A DNA stretch of 64,000 bases, from contig JAXBDG010000005.1 in assembly GCA_036320915.1 (NCBI GenBank), positions 1,240,001-1,304,000 on the forward strand, in the 5' to 3' direction. Made by a program: the position numbers and the translations under genes. The DNA is from Linnemannia elongata. Taxonomy: Eukaryota; Mortierellomycota; Mortierellomycetes; Mortierellales; Mortierellaceae. A model generated the notes under the pieces. That model had not been told where the DNA came from. It did no database searches and saw nothing but the letters and a program-made list of their open reading frames with translations. This document shows positions 11,465-23,250 of the stretch, piece after piece. The number at the start of each line of letters is the position of its first letter. Within the stretch, counting starts at the first letter, position 1.

Positions 11465-12379
11465 ATGAACTATTCTCAGCAATCTCTGCCACAACTGCAG
11501 CTGAATTTACATCTCTGGGACGACGATACGCCATTCTTGCAGCCAACCCTTTGCCCGCCCTCTCCTTCTCCTCCGCCCTCAGAGCTGCACCTCAACCGAC
11601 AGCCATCTCTTCAACAGCAATATCACCACCAATTTCCTACTCCTCTGCCGCAACAGCACCAGCAGCAGCAGCAGCAGCAACAGCAGCGCCAATGTGTGAC
11701 GCCACCATCGAGGTCATTCAGTACTACCCCACCTCTGTATCCACTGCCACCGCCACCATCATACCCTGTCGCTCCCGGTTCAAGTCCAAAGTCGGACCAA
11801 CATCCGCCTCAAATGAATTACCAACACCATCATCATCACCAGCAGCAGCAGCAACAACACCAGCAACAGAACCAGGGAAACTATTTACAGCTTCAGCGAC
11901 AAAACTCTCTTTGTGCTCAACAGCCACAAGAGCCCTTTTCAGCAGCGACTGTGGTAAGCGCTTCTTTTTCTTTCATTCTTGAGAGTGAAAGCGAGAGTGA
12001 ATAGAACCCAGGCGATAGTGAATATGAGCTATATCGGCCATGCAGATGAGACCTAATTACCGGATGTAGAAGAGAAAAAAAACGAGGGACGGTGTGAGTG
12101 GGTCTCCGGAAAAGACGCCCAACCAAACCCAAAAAAATATATTCTAGACTGGAAAGTAGAGAGAGAGATGTGAAGCCCATGTGGGAAGGTGGACAAAGCA
12201 CCGACATAGCGTTTTTTTGCCCGGGTTCAAAAATAACTTGCCTGACTATTTTGCTTGCCTTGAAGATGGGGGTTTATTCTTGGGTTTTTGGTTTGCTTGG
12301 CTGCTTTACTTGGTTGCAATGGTACTTTGTTATTATTTTTTTCTTTCAGGTACAGAGGAGAGACAGAAATGACAAGTAA
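11465..12379 (+). CDS. Possible small Gln/Pro/His-rich protein, unknown function
   Basis: Candidate two-exon gene: 11465-11953, a GTAAGC donor, then an acceptor after a T-rich tract (TTTCTTTCAG) and exon 12350-12379, giving 172 residues ending in VQRRDRNDK. The sequence starts MNYSQQSLPQLQLN and has Gln, His and Pro runs (CAG/CAA repeats around 11660-11690 and 11840-11870), with no folded domain recognised. In favour: an ATG with an open, biased coding frame and good splice sites. Against: low complexity and a very short last exon. It could also be the first exon of a longer transcript or a non-coding leader. Expression data would decide. Confidence 0.35.
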
Positions 12380-13474
12380 TATATCCCGATTGGATCGCTT
12401 GAACGTTCGAGGCAAAGGTATTTGGAGAGGTGGTTGTGTACCTTTTGGATATCTTTCGACCTTCGCAGATTTCATTCATTTCAATCTATTGGCAGCCAAG
12501 CTGCGGCTCCCCCTAATATCCTGTCACCCCTAATATCTCCTCCGTCGTTTGCCACCACTACACATAATACCAAAAGAAAGAACGGCATATTCCAATCCAT
12601 AATCCATGAGATGAAGAAAATGAAATGAAAAACACAAGATAGAAGTAAGAGAGAGAGAGAGAGGAGAGCCCTTCCGTGTCTACTAAATGATATGAGCAGG
12701 AAACGAAAAGAAGGAAAAAAAAAAAAAAAAAAAAAAAAAAAGAAGAGATGCATAGACATAATTGACATGGTGAGTAAGTACAAATACAGGTAGTTTTGAG
12801 CAAAGGGAAAAACACCAAAGGAAGAAAAAAGAAAAGAAAGGAAAATGGGCGCCGTGGACCCAAAAAAAAAAAAAAAAATTGCGAACAGGGACCATCGCAA
12901 CAACCCAACACAACCCAAATCAGCCAGACAAAGGTGACTGACACCCCTCTCTGTCTCTCACCCCCTGCCTTTCCCTCCCTTCACTTTTTCCTTTTCCTTT
13001 TCCTTTCATTTCATATTTCAATTGTAATTGTATCCTACTCCGCCCCTGCCTCGACCTGCTGTCACCCACCCAACCCTCTGTTCTCCGCCCACCTTCTCTC
13101 TAATTCGGTTTCCTTTTTCTCTTTCCTTCCCTTCTTCTCCTCACTTCCCACTCTCACTCCTCCACCGTCCACTCCACTCCCACTCCATAACAATTTTTGC
13201 CACCACTCCCTTCTTTTTCCTTCCCTTACCTTCCCTTCCTTTCCCTCCCTGCTCCCCTTCTCCTCCCTTACTTCTTTTTCCCCTCTTTCGCCCCTCACAT
13301 TCTCACCTCCTTTCACTCCTCATTCTTCACACTCACGGTCCGATCGGGCTGTCCACCCTCTCCTGAATCCCAACCCTACTTTCAACCCATTCACCTTCTT
13401 CATCCATCTCCATTCCTTCACCTGTGTGCCACATACCCTTTCAACTAATCTCCACCCACACTTGCTGATCCACA
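12380..13474. other. Intergenic, upstream region of the RhoGEF gene
   Basis: Contains a 27-nt A run, a second A run near 12861-12877, and a C/T-rich strand from about 12940 to 13470 leading into the ATG at 13475. No gene seen. Confidence 0.55.
12715..12741. repeat. 27-nt poly(A) tract
   Basis: Uninterrupted A run on the + strand in intergenic DNA. Confidence 0.95.
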
Positions 13475-16400
13475 ATGAATTCCGGCCCTATGATGCCAAA
13501 GCCCCTGCCTTCCCCTCCTATGACCGGAGAGCCTCAAAGGGTAAAAATACACAACAACAGCAGACAACCTATGTGGAGCATCCGCAGACTCGCCTCTCCA
13601 GGGCTTAGAGACATCAGAAGAACCCCTACCTCCCTCTTACTGCAACAATTGCAACGGATAAACACAACATCGAACTAAAAACATCCTCTCGTCCTTCAAC
13701 CGCTTCAACACCGCTATGTACTAGCCTTTCTACTCAGGGCCCATAGATGGTGCTAGGCCAAACCCAGGATTTGGGAACCAACCTCCCTTGCGACCCATCC
13801 CTCCTCATGTAGGTTCTTTTCCTTGTCTTTTCTGCAACTAGTCCACTATCCCTGCTGGCTGGTATACTTTGACACATATCAAGTCAGGCAGATTTCTCGG
13901 TGGATTCAATCAATTCTGGACGCCTCGTAGCTGTCCTATTTCGACTAGGTACTCTCTCCCCTGTACAACAGACAATTGTTGACTGACCTCTATCAATTCC
14001 TCTGAATATGTAGTTACAACGCCCGCCTATGGACCAACCAATGCAAGGACAACTCAGACAGACCAACCCGCTTGATGACTTGGTCGAGTCTGAAAAGGAA
14101 TACCTTTCAGACCTCAAGATTCTACTTCAGGTACAAAAAGAGTGTTCATTTCTTCTCCATGGTCAAATAAGAAAACGTAGTACCTGTGCTCCAAAAGAAG
14201 AAGGTCCCAAGAAAAAAAAACAAGCTTGGCGCTCACACAACAGCCTCTTTCCCGTTTGTACCGCCCAACTTGCTCCTGGCACAAAATAGCGCGTATCAGC
14301 AGGATGGACGCAGGACGATTTGCCACCAAAGGAGGTCGATGAGATGCTCAGGAATATCGAAGATATTCACGCCATCAATCGAAAGCTGACAAAGAGGCTC
14401 GACGAGGTCGTGGGAAGCCAAGATCCTGATGTAGAACTGGTCCTTGCTCTTATTTGGTTTGTGGACATCATCGAGGCTCCCTATTCCAACTACTGCAGGA
14501 CTCATGTGCCACTCCTCGACAATTGGCCAGAAATCATCAACAACACCAGACTGCAGAACATCTTGACTGTAAGTGTGGGAACAAAGCATCGAAAAGATAT
14601 TGGCTCAGGTCATAGCATGCAGGATGCGACTATCGACACCATTTTCACGTCATCTCACTGTGACCTTTTTTGATGCTTCTAGGCAATCGCTGCTGAACAA
14701 GTTCAGCATGTTACACTAGATACTTTCTTGATGAAACCAATTGAACGGCTACACTACTATCGGAGACTGTACATGGTAAGTTCTCGAAGGATATGTGTGT
14801 TTTAGGGCTCATAGCTATCCCAGATCTCAAAGAAACAACCGAATGTCATCACGGATCTCTAACGGCCTACCATATCGTCTTTGCAATTATGATTTTTGAT
14901 ATCGCAATCAGCGCCTCTTGGATTCATCAGATCGAGGAAACCCCGACTTTGAGGCTCTGGAAGCGGCTTTTCTTAGAATCGACGCCATATTGCGCCTTGT
15001 CACTGTCGATGTGCCAGGAACATCTCGCCACCCAGCTTCGCCAGCATTGTCGGGTATCTCCAGCATGTCTGCCCTTCGTCATGCTCTCCCTTCGCCTCCT
15101 ATCTCAGACCCAGCAAACCACTCGCCCAACTTTCCACCTCAAAACCAACCAATGATGTCGCCCGCGTTGCCTCCATCGCCTATGTCCCCAGGGATGAGCC
15201 CTCGCCAACACCCACAGCCAAACAACAATGTTTCGCCTTCTCGGGACGCCATGATGGAACTCGAGCGGACATTGGACACCACCAAAGTTTTCGATCTGTT
15301 CACAATGCAACCAAAGGCCTGCGCGCTTTCTTTGGGCTCAGTTGAACGTTCGGTCATTATTCGCGGAGACTACTGTTTCACGGTGGCAACGGACGACAAT
15401 GCTGAGGATAGATTCGAGGATGGACATTTGCTGCTGTTGTCAGACCTTTTGTTGATTTGCAGGACAAAGACACAGGACGAGATCAGTCGCAATGTCGATG
15501 GCAACATCTCTACCCACTGGCTTCTTTTCCCACCACTGGCCGTCCGCCATGTCATTGCCACTGACGTTACTAAGGCAGACCAAGGTAAAAATAATATTCA
15601 GCTATGCTACTAACACTACGGATGAAACCATATTTCGACAACACGCGCTAATATCATCTTACGTTGCTGCCACAAAAAAAAATATAGTGCCAGTGATTGA
15701 GTTGACAATTGTGAACCGCGTCAAGACACGGATATGGATTCTGGAGGATCGCCTCAAAGCCGCATGGATTCATGAGATCAACAGCGCTCAGCAGTTTGAT
15801 TCTTCCAAGGCGGCCCAGCAGCAACAGCAGCAACAGCAGCAACAGCAAGGAGGTCAGCTCAACAGAAATTTCACACAGACTCGCCCTATGCGACCTATGG
15901 GACCTGGATTGCCTCTTTCGCCAGCGTTCCAAGGAGGCCCACCTCCTCAACACTTCAACAGCGGTCCTCTCTCACCTCCCATGCCAGGAAGGCCTAATAG
16001 ACCACTCTCGCCGACATTCCAAGGACACCCTGGAGGACCTGGCAGTCCTATGCTCCGTCCTAGGCCATCTATGGGTGGCAGGCCCCCTATGGGAGGTCCA
16101 ATGGGAGGTCCCATGGGCGGACCTATGGGCGGACCTATGGGTGGGCCTATGGGAGGACCGATGGGAGGACCTATGGGAGGGCCGATGCACTCACCTGGAT
16201 TCCGCCCTCAAATGGCCTCTGGACGGCCCGGTATGCTGCAGCACTATGGAGGAGGATCAATGCACGGACGCCCCCGTCCAATGCAACGCGGAATGGTAAG
16301 TTCTACGGCGGTTTTGTCGCTTGGAGTATCTGTCCACTGGTGAGTTACCTGTACATTTCCTAATACAATCACATTCCTTTGAAACCGTAGAGTATGAGAC

Positions 16401-17242
16401 GAGCAAACACTATGGGAGGACCTCGAGGCCGTATCCTCCAAAAGGGAGATGTGGCGGCCCCCAAAGAGGTGATCTACAAGAGCAAGCCGTGCGATGTGTT
16501 TCAATGGCGTGACGATATGTGGGACCCCCTGGTGGAAGACGACGATTGTTTTGTGGAGCTCCGACTGACAATGTCGAATCGCTTGGTGATGGCGGTGATT
16601 ACGGCTGACCAAGGACAGCTGGTTCTGAACGCATGGATCGTCGGGTCGACCACCTTCCGGCGAGCATCGGAGACGGACGTCAGTGTGTCGATGGATATGG
16701 GCGCCAGTGTGCAATGGTTCCTTGTGGCGCTCAACTCTGGACGGGAGGCAGAAGAGTTCTGCGTGTCGTTCCAGCGTACTAAGGACCGAGCAATGTATGA
16801 CCCCAGTTTGCAGAAGCCGAGCTCGTCCCCCGTCCTGTCTCGCGGTGACTCATTGGCATCGACGGTGACACAGCAGTCCGCGCGCGAGAAACCAGTGAAG
16901 CAGACGCTGAACACGATGTACCCGCCATCCGAGTGCAAGCTGCTCCTGCAGGCAGGAGACCACGGCCAATGGATTAGTTTGGGAGCGGCGCGTGTGGAGA
17001 TCAAGATGGAGAAACCGTCGGGCCATGTTCGGTTGTTTGTTGGACTGGTCTCGGGCAATAAGCGGGTGCTGGACAGCGTGATTGTGCAGTGCGACTGTCT
17101 AGAGTTGGTCGGACCCAAGAAGCTGGCGATTACACTGCAGAACCCGCAGGAGAAGATGAGCATTATTTATATGCTGCAGTTTAAGGACGAGGCAATGACC
17201 ACCAAGATCTTTGAGGGACTGAGTCTCAACGAGAACGAGTAG
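13475..17242 (+). CDS. Rho guanine-nucleotide exchange factor, DH-PH with C-terminal extension
   Basis: Eight exons in phase (13475-13540, 13725-13808, 14014-14130, 14290-14568, 14683-14775, 14912-15584, 15688-16295, 16391-17242) give 923 residues. A Dbl-homology domain spans about 68-250: it starts LDDLVESEKEYLSDLKILLQ, and its third conserved block is TFLMKPIERLHYYRRLYM. A Pro-rich linker follows, then a PH domain around 335-470 ending in a Trp helix (AAWIHEI). DH-PH proteins load GTP onto Rho-family GTPases at membranes to steer actin and polar growth. After a Gln run and a Pro/Met/Gly region with eight PMGG repeats comes a ~250-residue C-terminal part (670-923) with two stretches of PH/EVH1-like beta pattern; that reading is tentative. 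The four small 5' exons are well phased, but exon 2 (13725) is the least certain. Confidence 0.85.
16086..16181 (+). repeat. 12-bp coding minisatellite, eight PMGG units
   Basis: Eight tandem 12-bp units encode Pro-Met-Gly-Gly inside the RhoGEF gene. Third codon positions vary between units (CCT/CCA/CCC/CCG, GGA/GGC/GGT/GGG) while the residues do not, so the peptide repeat is kept although the DNA has diverged. Confidence 0.95.
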
Positions 17243-20001
17243 TCTTTTTTATTTATATTAGTTTGCTTTTTGCTTGTCTGGCTGGCTTGGACTTGTTTTT
17301 TTTGGCTCTCTATCCCCCTTCACACACCCACATTCACACACTTTCTCACATATCATTTTCGCATAAAGCATTCCTTCTCACATTCATTCATTCATATCGA
17401 AAAACAAAACTGACCACTAGTTTAAACGGGTGTTCATGGATGGAGGAAAGAAGGAAGGGTTTTTTTACTGGTAATAATATCCTTGAAGAGTGGCTGCAGC
17501 TCTTCGCTCATTGCAAGCTCTCCTAATTGCGGAGTTTTTTTTTGCGTTAGTGGCAAATCCGGAGTGGGTGACAAGAAAAAAAAATGCAGCGAGGTCTTGT
17601 TGGAAAGTGAGAAAGTACCGAGTTTTCTAATGAAACAAATAATAAGCAACTTTGATTTACGGTTCTGGAGGGGCGCCATGTTCGTCATCGAGCATCAGTT
17701 CTCTCCTTTCTCTCTTTTATGCCACATTCATGAGAGGCTAAGGGCGGAAAAAGAAAAGCTCGAGAGAAAGAAAACGAGTGGGGGAGCCAAGAGCGATGCA
17801 TATCGATCCCATTACCCACCAATACGAGACTAACGTGATTTTTTCGGGCCTTTGTTTCTCATCTTGTTCAGGAAGTGAGGATTGGCTATGGGGGGTTACT
17901 TCGGACAGGTGGTTCTTCCAACTCTCCTATTCTTGAAATCTAAGGTATACAAGTGAGAAAGAGACAGAAGAGACAGAAGAGAGGATAGGAGAGGAAGAAG
18001 AAGGGTCTGGAAGGACCATTTATCCTTGTTTCTGTTTTTTCTCACTCTCATTGCCCTTTGTTGTTATTTATTTATGCGACTTTGTGCAACTACGATAAAA
18101 CATAGAACTAATAAAAAAGGGAGAACATCATATCACGTTCTAAACTACTGTAGTTTGAATCTGCGCTTGCCATTGTATGTGGCAGTTGTGTGTATGGTAA
18201 TACATGTCTGTGTGTATCCACCGTTGGCAAAGAGAGGATATAGCGCAAAGCACCGAGGAGAGAGTTTGTGCGTAATGGTGGTTACAAGCATATACCTCAC
18301 TCCGGGGTCGAATAGGCTGACAGGCCTAGTTCGTGTCTGTTCCTGAAATTGTATGAAGTATGGTGAATGATGATGGTGCTACCCTTCAGGCACCATCAGT
18401 CAGACAAAAAGAGCAACGGTGAGGTGGAGACGAGTCAACTGCGTCAAAAAAAAAAAAAAATATCAGACAATCAGAAATTGAAAACATATTTTTATCCACG
18501 GCATTTGCTTCGCACGGCATCGATCGACCGACAAAGCAAAAGGCAAACATGGACGGACCTCTTCTTGCTCTCTCTCTCTATCTCTCTTTTTTTTTTCAAA
18601 CATCTAGCCTCCTCACTTTCTTTCTCTCCCGCGCTCTCTTTTTTTTTTTTTTTTTTTCCTTACTAATCCCTACAACCCCTCCCTCCCCCTGGCCCCTTTG
18701 CCTACCAATCCCTCTCTCCTTACCCAACGGACAAGGTCACGACCCGGGAAAGCTACTTTTTTGCTGTCGCCTGTATCATCGAAAACGAAAGTGATGATTC
18801 GCAAACAGCAAGTAGAGTTGAGTGAGAAAAAAAAAAGTTGATGAAGAAGGAGAGGCAAGAGAGCATAAAAAAAAAAAAAAAGGTTGAGAGCAAACTCATT
18901 TCAGGCACAGAATCCAATAAAAATAAGAACAACAAAAAACATGGCGGGTTAGCTATTGACCCTGTCCTTCGTTGTACCACATATATGCGCACATCTTCTC
19001 ATCCCCTGCCCATTGACGAGTCATGGTCAGGATGACCATTTCACGCGAGGAGGAGGAGGAGGAAGGGATATGTCATTCGCATTGGTCTTGAAAGACTAGT
19101 TTGGCTGTTGCTTTATTTTATTTTTGTTGGGTGTCGAGAAACTGCAGAAGCAAGAAGGGGGAGGGAGGAATGTAAGGAGGAGAGACGAGGCTGGCAGGGG
19201 TTTGTTTAGATATGTTTGATATGTATATGGATTAGAAGAACAACGAGAAGAAAGAAGGTTGTATTAGGTGAGTGAAGTTGAGTTTGTTGTTTGCTCTCAT
19301 CCCCTCCAGGCACACCACTTTTTATAATAAATCAGCAGGTAGACAAGTTGCACTAAAAAGCTAACGAAAAACCCGATGGTTGATAGATTGGACAACAGTA
19401 AAAGGAAAGAGAAAGTGAGCGAGTCGCCAGACAGGGGCTCTCAAACGGATATTGGTTTTTATTTTTTTATTTTTTTATTTTGCGATGGATGGAAAATGGG
19501 TGTGGACAATGGAAAGGACAATAACAACAATAGCGAGTGATAGTGGTGGTGGTAGTGGTAGTGGTAGTGGTCGGAAGGGTGGTGGTGGTCGAGACAATAT
19601 AACTAGGAGTACATTCCCCTGTGTTCATTTCTCTCTCTCTTTCTTTCTTCTCTTTCATCTCCATCATCCCTCCCTCCATCACCCACGACCCCTTCCGTTG
19701 ATCCCACACCTTGGATTTTTCTTTCCTCTTCCTCCCCCTCCTCTTCTTCCTCAGACACACGCCATACTACACTCACCACATACCTCAACCCTTCTATCCC
19801 CTACAACTTACCTCACCACAAGGCCAATTTTTCTATTTTTGCCTTTTCCCTCTCTTCCCTATAAACGATCTCCCTGCATAAACCCGTTGTCGTTTGCTTT
19901 GTTTCTCTTCTCTTCCTCTCTTCCTCTTCTTCGTCTTATCCTTCTCTCTACCTTTCTTCCCTCCAACCCCCCTTCATATACACATACACATCACAACAAC
20001 A
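17243..20001. other. Gene-poor interval, 2.76 kb
   Basis: Nothing coding is supported. Short A runs (18447-18459, 18868-18880) and T runs (18588-18596, 18640-18658) are scattered through it. From about 19620 the + strand turns C/T-rich and leads into the secreted-protein gene. Open frames of up to ~116 codons near 17480-17830 have no recognisable domain or composition. Confidence 0.5.
19860..19865 (+). promoter_or_regulatory. TATA-like box of the secreted Cys-rich protein gene
   Basis: TATAAA lies 137 nt before the ATG at 20002, between C/T-rich stretches. The spacing is plausible for a core promoter, and the gene's strong codon bias suits a highly expressed gene. Confidence 0.45.
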
Positions 20002-20925
20002 ATGCGCTACACAATTGCTGCCACTGCTGCCGTCCTCTTGTCGGTCGCCTCGTTCACCAACGCTCAGGACTCCAACTGCACTGCTGTCCTTAGCGACTAC
20101 GCTCCTACTTCGTCCGGTGCCTACCAAAAGTGCTTCACCAACCAGGTCTACAACACCGCTCTTGTCAGTGCTGGTCCCACCCCTGACTACAAGGCCTTGA
20201 TCGACGGCGTCTGCTCCAAGGCCGCCTGCTCGGCCAGCACCCTCGACTCTGCCGAGACAAGGTACCTTACTGCCTGTAATGCTTCGCTCGCCATCGAGGC
20301 CCAGAACGGCAACATCCTCCAGCTTGGAAAGTCTGCCCTTGATGTCTTCTTTGCCACCCCCATCCGCGCCGCCTACTGTGCGCTCGACCCCGAGGCCGTC
20401 GCCCCACCCGCCCCCCAGCCCAACCCTCCTCAGTACTGCTTGGCCAAGAACACCACCGACCCCTCGGGCCGCTTTGTCTCCCAGTTGGCCATCTACTTGA
20501 CCTCGGGTACCATCCGCTCCACCCAGGCTCCCTTCTTCAACACCACCCACATCGACAACGCTGAGCTCTGCTCCCCCTGCTCCCAGCTTGCCATGACCTC
20601 GACTGTTGACTACCTCTCCAAGACCAAGATGCCCGCGATCACCCCCTTCTACACCCCCGAGTTTGTTCAGTACTGGACCAAGTTCGTCGTCGCCTACAAC
20701 GATGCCTGCAAGTCCAAGCTCGTCCAGGCCTGGCCCGAGGGTACCTTGAACGTTACCATGCCCAACGTTCCTTCCTCGACCGCCACCGTCCCTGTCACTG
20801 CCCCCCCCACCTCTGCCACCGGTGCTAACCCTACTGGCACCACCAAGCCTAACGCTGCTGGCTCCTTGAAGCCCGTTGCCGGTGTCGCCACCGCCCTCTT
20901 GATGGTCGTCGCTGCCCTCCTCTAA
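20002..20925 (+). CDS. Secreted Cys-rich protein, probably GPI-anchored
   Basis: Single exon, 307 residues. Residues 1-21 form a signal peptide (MRYTIAATAAVLLSVASFTNA, cleavage likely before Gln22). The mature part has about a dozen Cys and several N-glycosylation sites (NCT, NAS, NTT, NVT). A Pro/Thr/Ser/Ala-rich stretch (about 250-285) precedes a small-residue site and a hydrophobic C terminus (VAGVATALLMVVAALL), the layout of fungal GPI-anchored wall proteins. I know no named domain for it; it looks like a fungal wall or effector-type protein. Codons are strongly C-ending, unlike its intergenic surroundings and sharper than the neighbouring regulators, suggesting high expression. The ATG at 20002 is chosen over an upstream in-frame ATG at 19894 because it begins the signal peptide. 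Confidence 0.8.
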   Translation: MRYTIAATAAVLLSVASFTNAQDSNCTAVLSDYAPTSSGAYQKCFTNQVYNTALVSAGPTPDYKALIDGVCSKAACSASTLDSAETRYLTACNASLAIEAQNGNILQLGKSALDVFFATPIRAAYCALDPEAVAPPAPQPNPPQYCLAKNTTDPSGRFVSQLAIYLTSGTIRSTQAPFFNTTHIDNAELCSPCSQLAMTSTVDYLSKTKMPAITPFYTPEFVQYWTKFVVAYNDACKSKLVQAWPEGTLNVTMPNVPSSTATVPVTAPPTSATGANPTGTTKPNAAGSLKPVAGVATALLMVVAALL

Positions 20926-22031
20926 GCTTTTCTTTTCCATATTGTGACAGAGAGATGACAGAGCTATTGGTGTACCTTTTTTTTTCCCTACCCTAATAAA
21001 ATGTTTTGCATGAATCCTTCCTTACTCGACCTTTATTTCTCTCCACTTTTTTTATTGTCTCCGCTTTTGTTGTCTGTAATGTTTCGCTTGGCTGCTTGTT
21101 ACTGTCTTCTTAGAACAAAGAGGAAGAAATAGAAAACATACTAGGATGAAAATAAGAGGTCCATTGCACAAGAAAGTAACCCCATCCCATTCCATATCTC
21201 CCATATCGCGAAAGGAAAAAAAAAAAAAAAAAAAAAAGTTCCCATGCGCATTGTTCCCCGGCTTCTTCGTCCCTCTTTCCTTCCCCTTGTATTCCTTGTC
21301 CCACCATGATTTCCTTACGTAGTTTTACTTATGATGAAGCTAAGAATCAGACAACAACACAAGACGTCTAAACTCCTCCCTTTTTTTTTTTCCCTTCGTT
21401 TTCTAGTTCGCAGACAAGTCAAGTGTTGGCGGGAGTAGAACACAACGTATGTCCGTCTGAGAGAAAAAAAATTCTAAAAAAGGTTTTGTTCCGAAAGAGG
21501 AAGAACATCGATCCGCCTGGATGAAAGACATAAAGAAATGAATGTACTGTAGAAGAGGAATCACGCGTACTGTATGAATTGTAGAGGCCGCGAAAAAGTG
21601 CTATGCACGACTCCTTGTCCTTTGACTTCTTGCGCTATTTTCATCCGTACACACGGACATACGTACATCTCTGTCTACCTCCTTTTATTCCACCCTTACT
21701 TTCATTTCACTCTCCTTGTCTCTGCTTGATTGCAGAGAGATGCCCTTCGATCTGATTTGAGGGTGGCAGTGAATGGTCCTTGAACGGAGTAAACAGAGTG
21801 ACAACCATCGCCACAGCCCGCTCATCTTCAAAGCAACAGCAACGAGCATGAGTACCAGTGCGACCTACAAGACAAGAATAGCTTGGCGAGACTTTAATCA
21901 ACCCTTGTCTAACTCTCCCATAAATAGTCCACCATTGCCTTTTCTCTTCCTTTACTTCTTTCTTTCTTCTTTTCCTTCACTTTATCCACCTCTACCGTTT
22001 CTTCAACCCTAAAAAAAAAATACCACCAACC
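20926..22031. other. Intergenic interval
   Basis: 3' region of the secreted-protein gene and upstream region of the Tyr-Pro-Pro protein gene. Contains a 22-nt A run (21216-21237) and a C/T-rich leader at 21920-22010. No gene seen. Confidence 0.5.
20995..21000 (+). terminator. Poly(A) signal AATAAA
   Basis: AATAAA about 70 nt after the stop of the secreted Cys-rich protein gene. Confidence 0.5.
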
Positions 22032-23108
22032 ATGTCCGGATACTTCCCTCAACCCCAACCAGGATACGGCTACCCACCTCAACCCCAACAAGGTGGCTAC
22101 CCACCAGCTCAGTCGCCCTACCCTCCTCAGCCAACAAGCGGATACCCAGCTCCTCCTGCCTACCCTCCTCAGCCGCAAGACACTTACCCTCCTCCTCCTC
22201 CTCAGCCTCAAGACTACTACCAGCAGCAACAGCAGCAACAGCAGGGTGCTTATCCTCCTCCCCCTTCGTCGACCGGATACCCCAGCCCTGCGGCCCCTCC
22301 ACATTACCAGGCCCCACCTGCAGGATACCCTCCAGCCAGCTATGACCAGAAGGTTGATTCGGTCTACCCTCCTCCTCAGCCTCACCCGGAGCAGCAGCCT
22401 TATAATGCGTACCAGGAGCCGAGCAAGGATTCTGGATACCCTCCTGCGCCCGCGGTTGCGGTGTGCCCCACGCCTCCCCAACAACAGCAGACTCCTTACG
22501 GCTACCCACCCACTTCAACTTCAACTGGTGAAGGCGACCGAGGTTTTTTCAGTGGTCACCACAACAACAGCGCACCTGGCAGTGGTGGCGCTCCTGTCGG
22601 TTCTCAGATGATGGATCTCGACTTCTGGATGCGCTCGTATCCACGCCCCGCGATGCCTCCTCAGGCCGCGACACCGGACCAGATCCAGATGTGGTACTAC
22701 CATATCAACTACAACCCCAACAACAAGCAGAAGCCACCTGTCCCTTCCTCTTCCTCTTCCTCCTTTTCTTCGGTGGCTACAGGATACCCTGGAGTTGTCG
22801 CGCAGCAGCAGTACCCCGCTCCCGGTCAACTGCCCTACCCATACCAGCAACCATCCCAACAACAGCAGTACCCAGCGCCCGGTCAATCGCCTTACGGATA
22901 CCCCCAACAGCAGCAGCAGCAGCAACAGCCCATGTACCAGACACCCCCTCCCTCTTCAGGACATGAAGCATCATCAACGGGAGGCAAGCAAGGACCGGAT
23001 TGGATGAAGTTGGCGGGAGGCATGGCTGCTGGCGGCATTGCCTTGGCTGGAACCAAGAAACTGTTTGAGAAATTCACCGAAGACAAGCATCGTCCCCATC
23101 ACCATTAA
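22032..23108 (+). CDS. YPPQ-repeat (XYPPX) protein with a C-terminal Gly/Ala hydrophobic segment
   Basis: Single exon, 358 residues. The first ~200 residues repeat GYPPQP/AYPPQPQ/SPYPP units with Gln runs. The middle part (DLDFWMRSYPRPAMPP, QIQMWYYHINYNPNN) is less repetitive and rich in Trp/Tyr, and a second Tyr-Pro-Gln block follows. The C terminus has a short Gly/Ala-rich hydrophobic stretch (KLAGGMAAGGIALAG), then basic and His-rich residues. Proteins of this XYPPX kind occur in many eukaryotes as membrane-associated or condensate-forming proteins of unclear role. The hydrophobic stretch could be a weak membrane anchor. No catalytic domain is seen. The ATG sits right after an A-rich leader, and an AATAAA signal lies 137 nt past the stop. 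Confidence 0.8.
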   Translation: MSGYFPQPQPGYGYPPQPQQGGYPPAQSPYPPQPTSGYPAPPAYPPQPQDTYPPPPPQPQDYYQQQQQQQQGAYPPPPSSTGYPSPAAPPHYQAPPAGYPPASYDQKVDSVYPPPQPHPEQQPYNAYQEPSKDSGYPPAPAVAVCPTPPQQQQTPYGYPPTSTSTGEGDRGFFSGHHNNSAPGSGGAPVGSQMMDLDFWMRSYPRPAMPPQAATPDQIQMWYYHINYNPNNKQKPPVPSSSSSSFSSVATGYPGVVAQQQYPAPGQLPYPYQQPSQQQQYPAPGQSPYGYPQQQQQQQQPMYQTPPPSSGHEASSTGGKQGPDWMKLAGGMAAGGIALAGTKKLFEKFTEDKHRPHHH

Positions 23109-23244
23109 ATCCCCCTTTCTCATCACCTCGCTCCTTTGCTTTTTCCGTACTGTTTTTGTTCTTTTGTTTTTTCTTTGTTGAAGGGCTCTGGAACTGGAAC
23201 ATTCGCAACCATAATGAGACTGAAACCCCTCCACCAACACATCA

Positions 23245-23250
23245 AATAAA
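23245..23250 (+). terminator. Poly(A) signal AATAAA
   Basis: AATAAA 137 nt after the stop of the YPPQ-repeat protein gene. Confidence 0.45.

Noticed and set aside
17483..17833. 116-codon open frame in the interval after the RhoGEF gene
   Set aside because: No domain, no codon bias, and shadowed by an overlapping frame on the other strand.
19948..20940. 330-codon open frame antisense to the secreted Cys-rich protein
   Set aside because: Same codon-bias effect; Gly/Asp/Val-rich product with no known feature.
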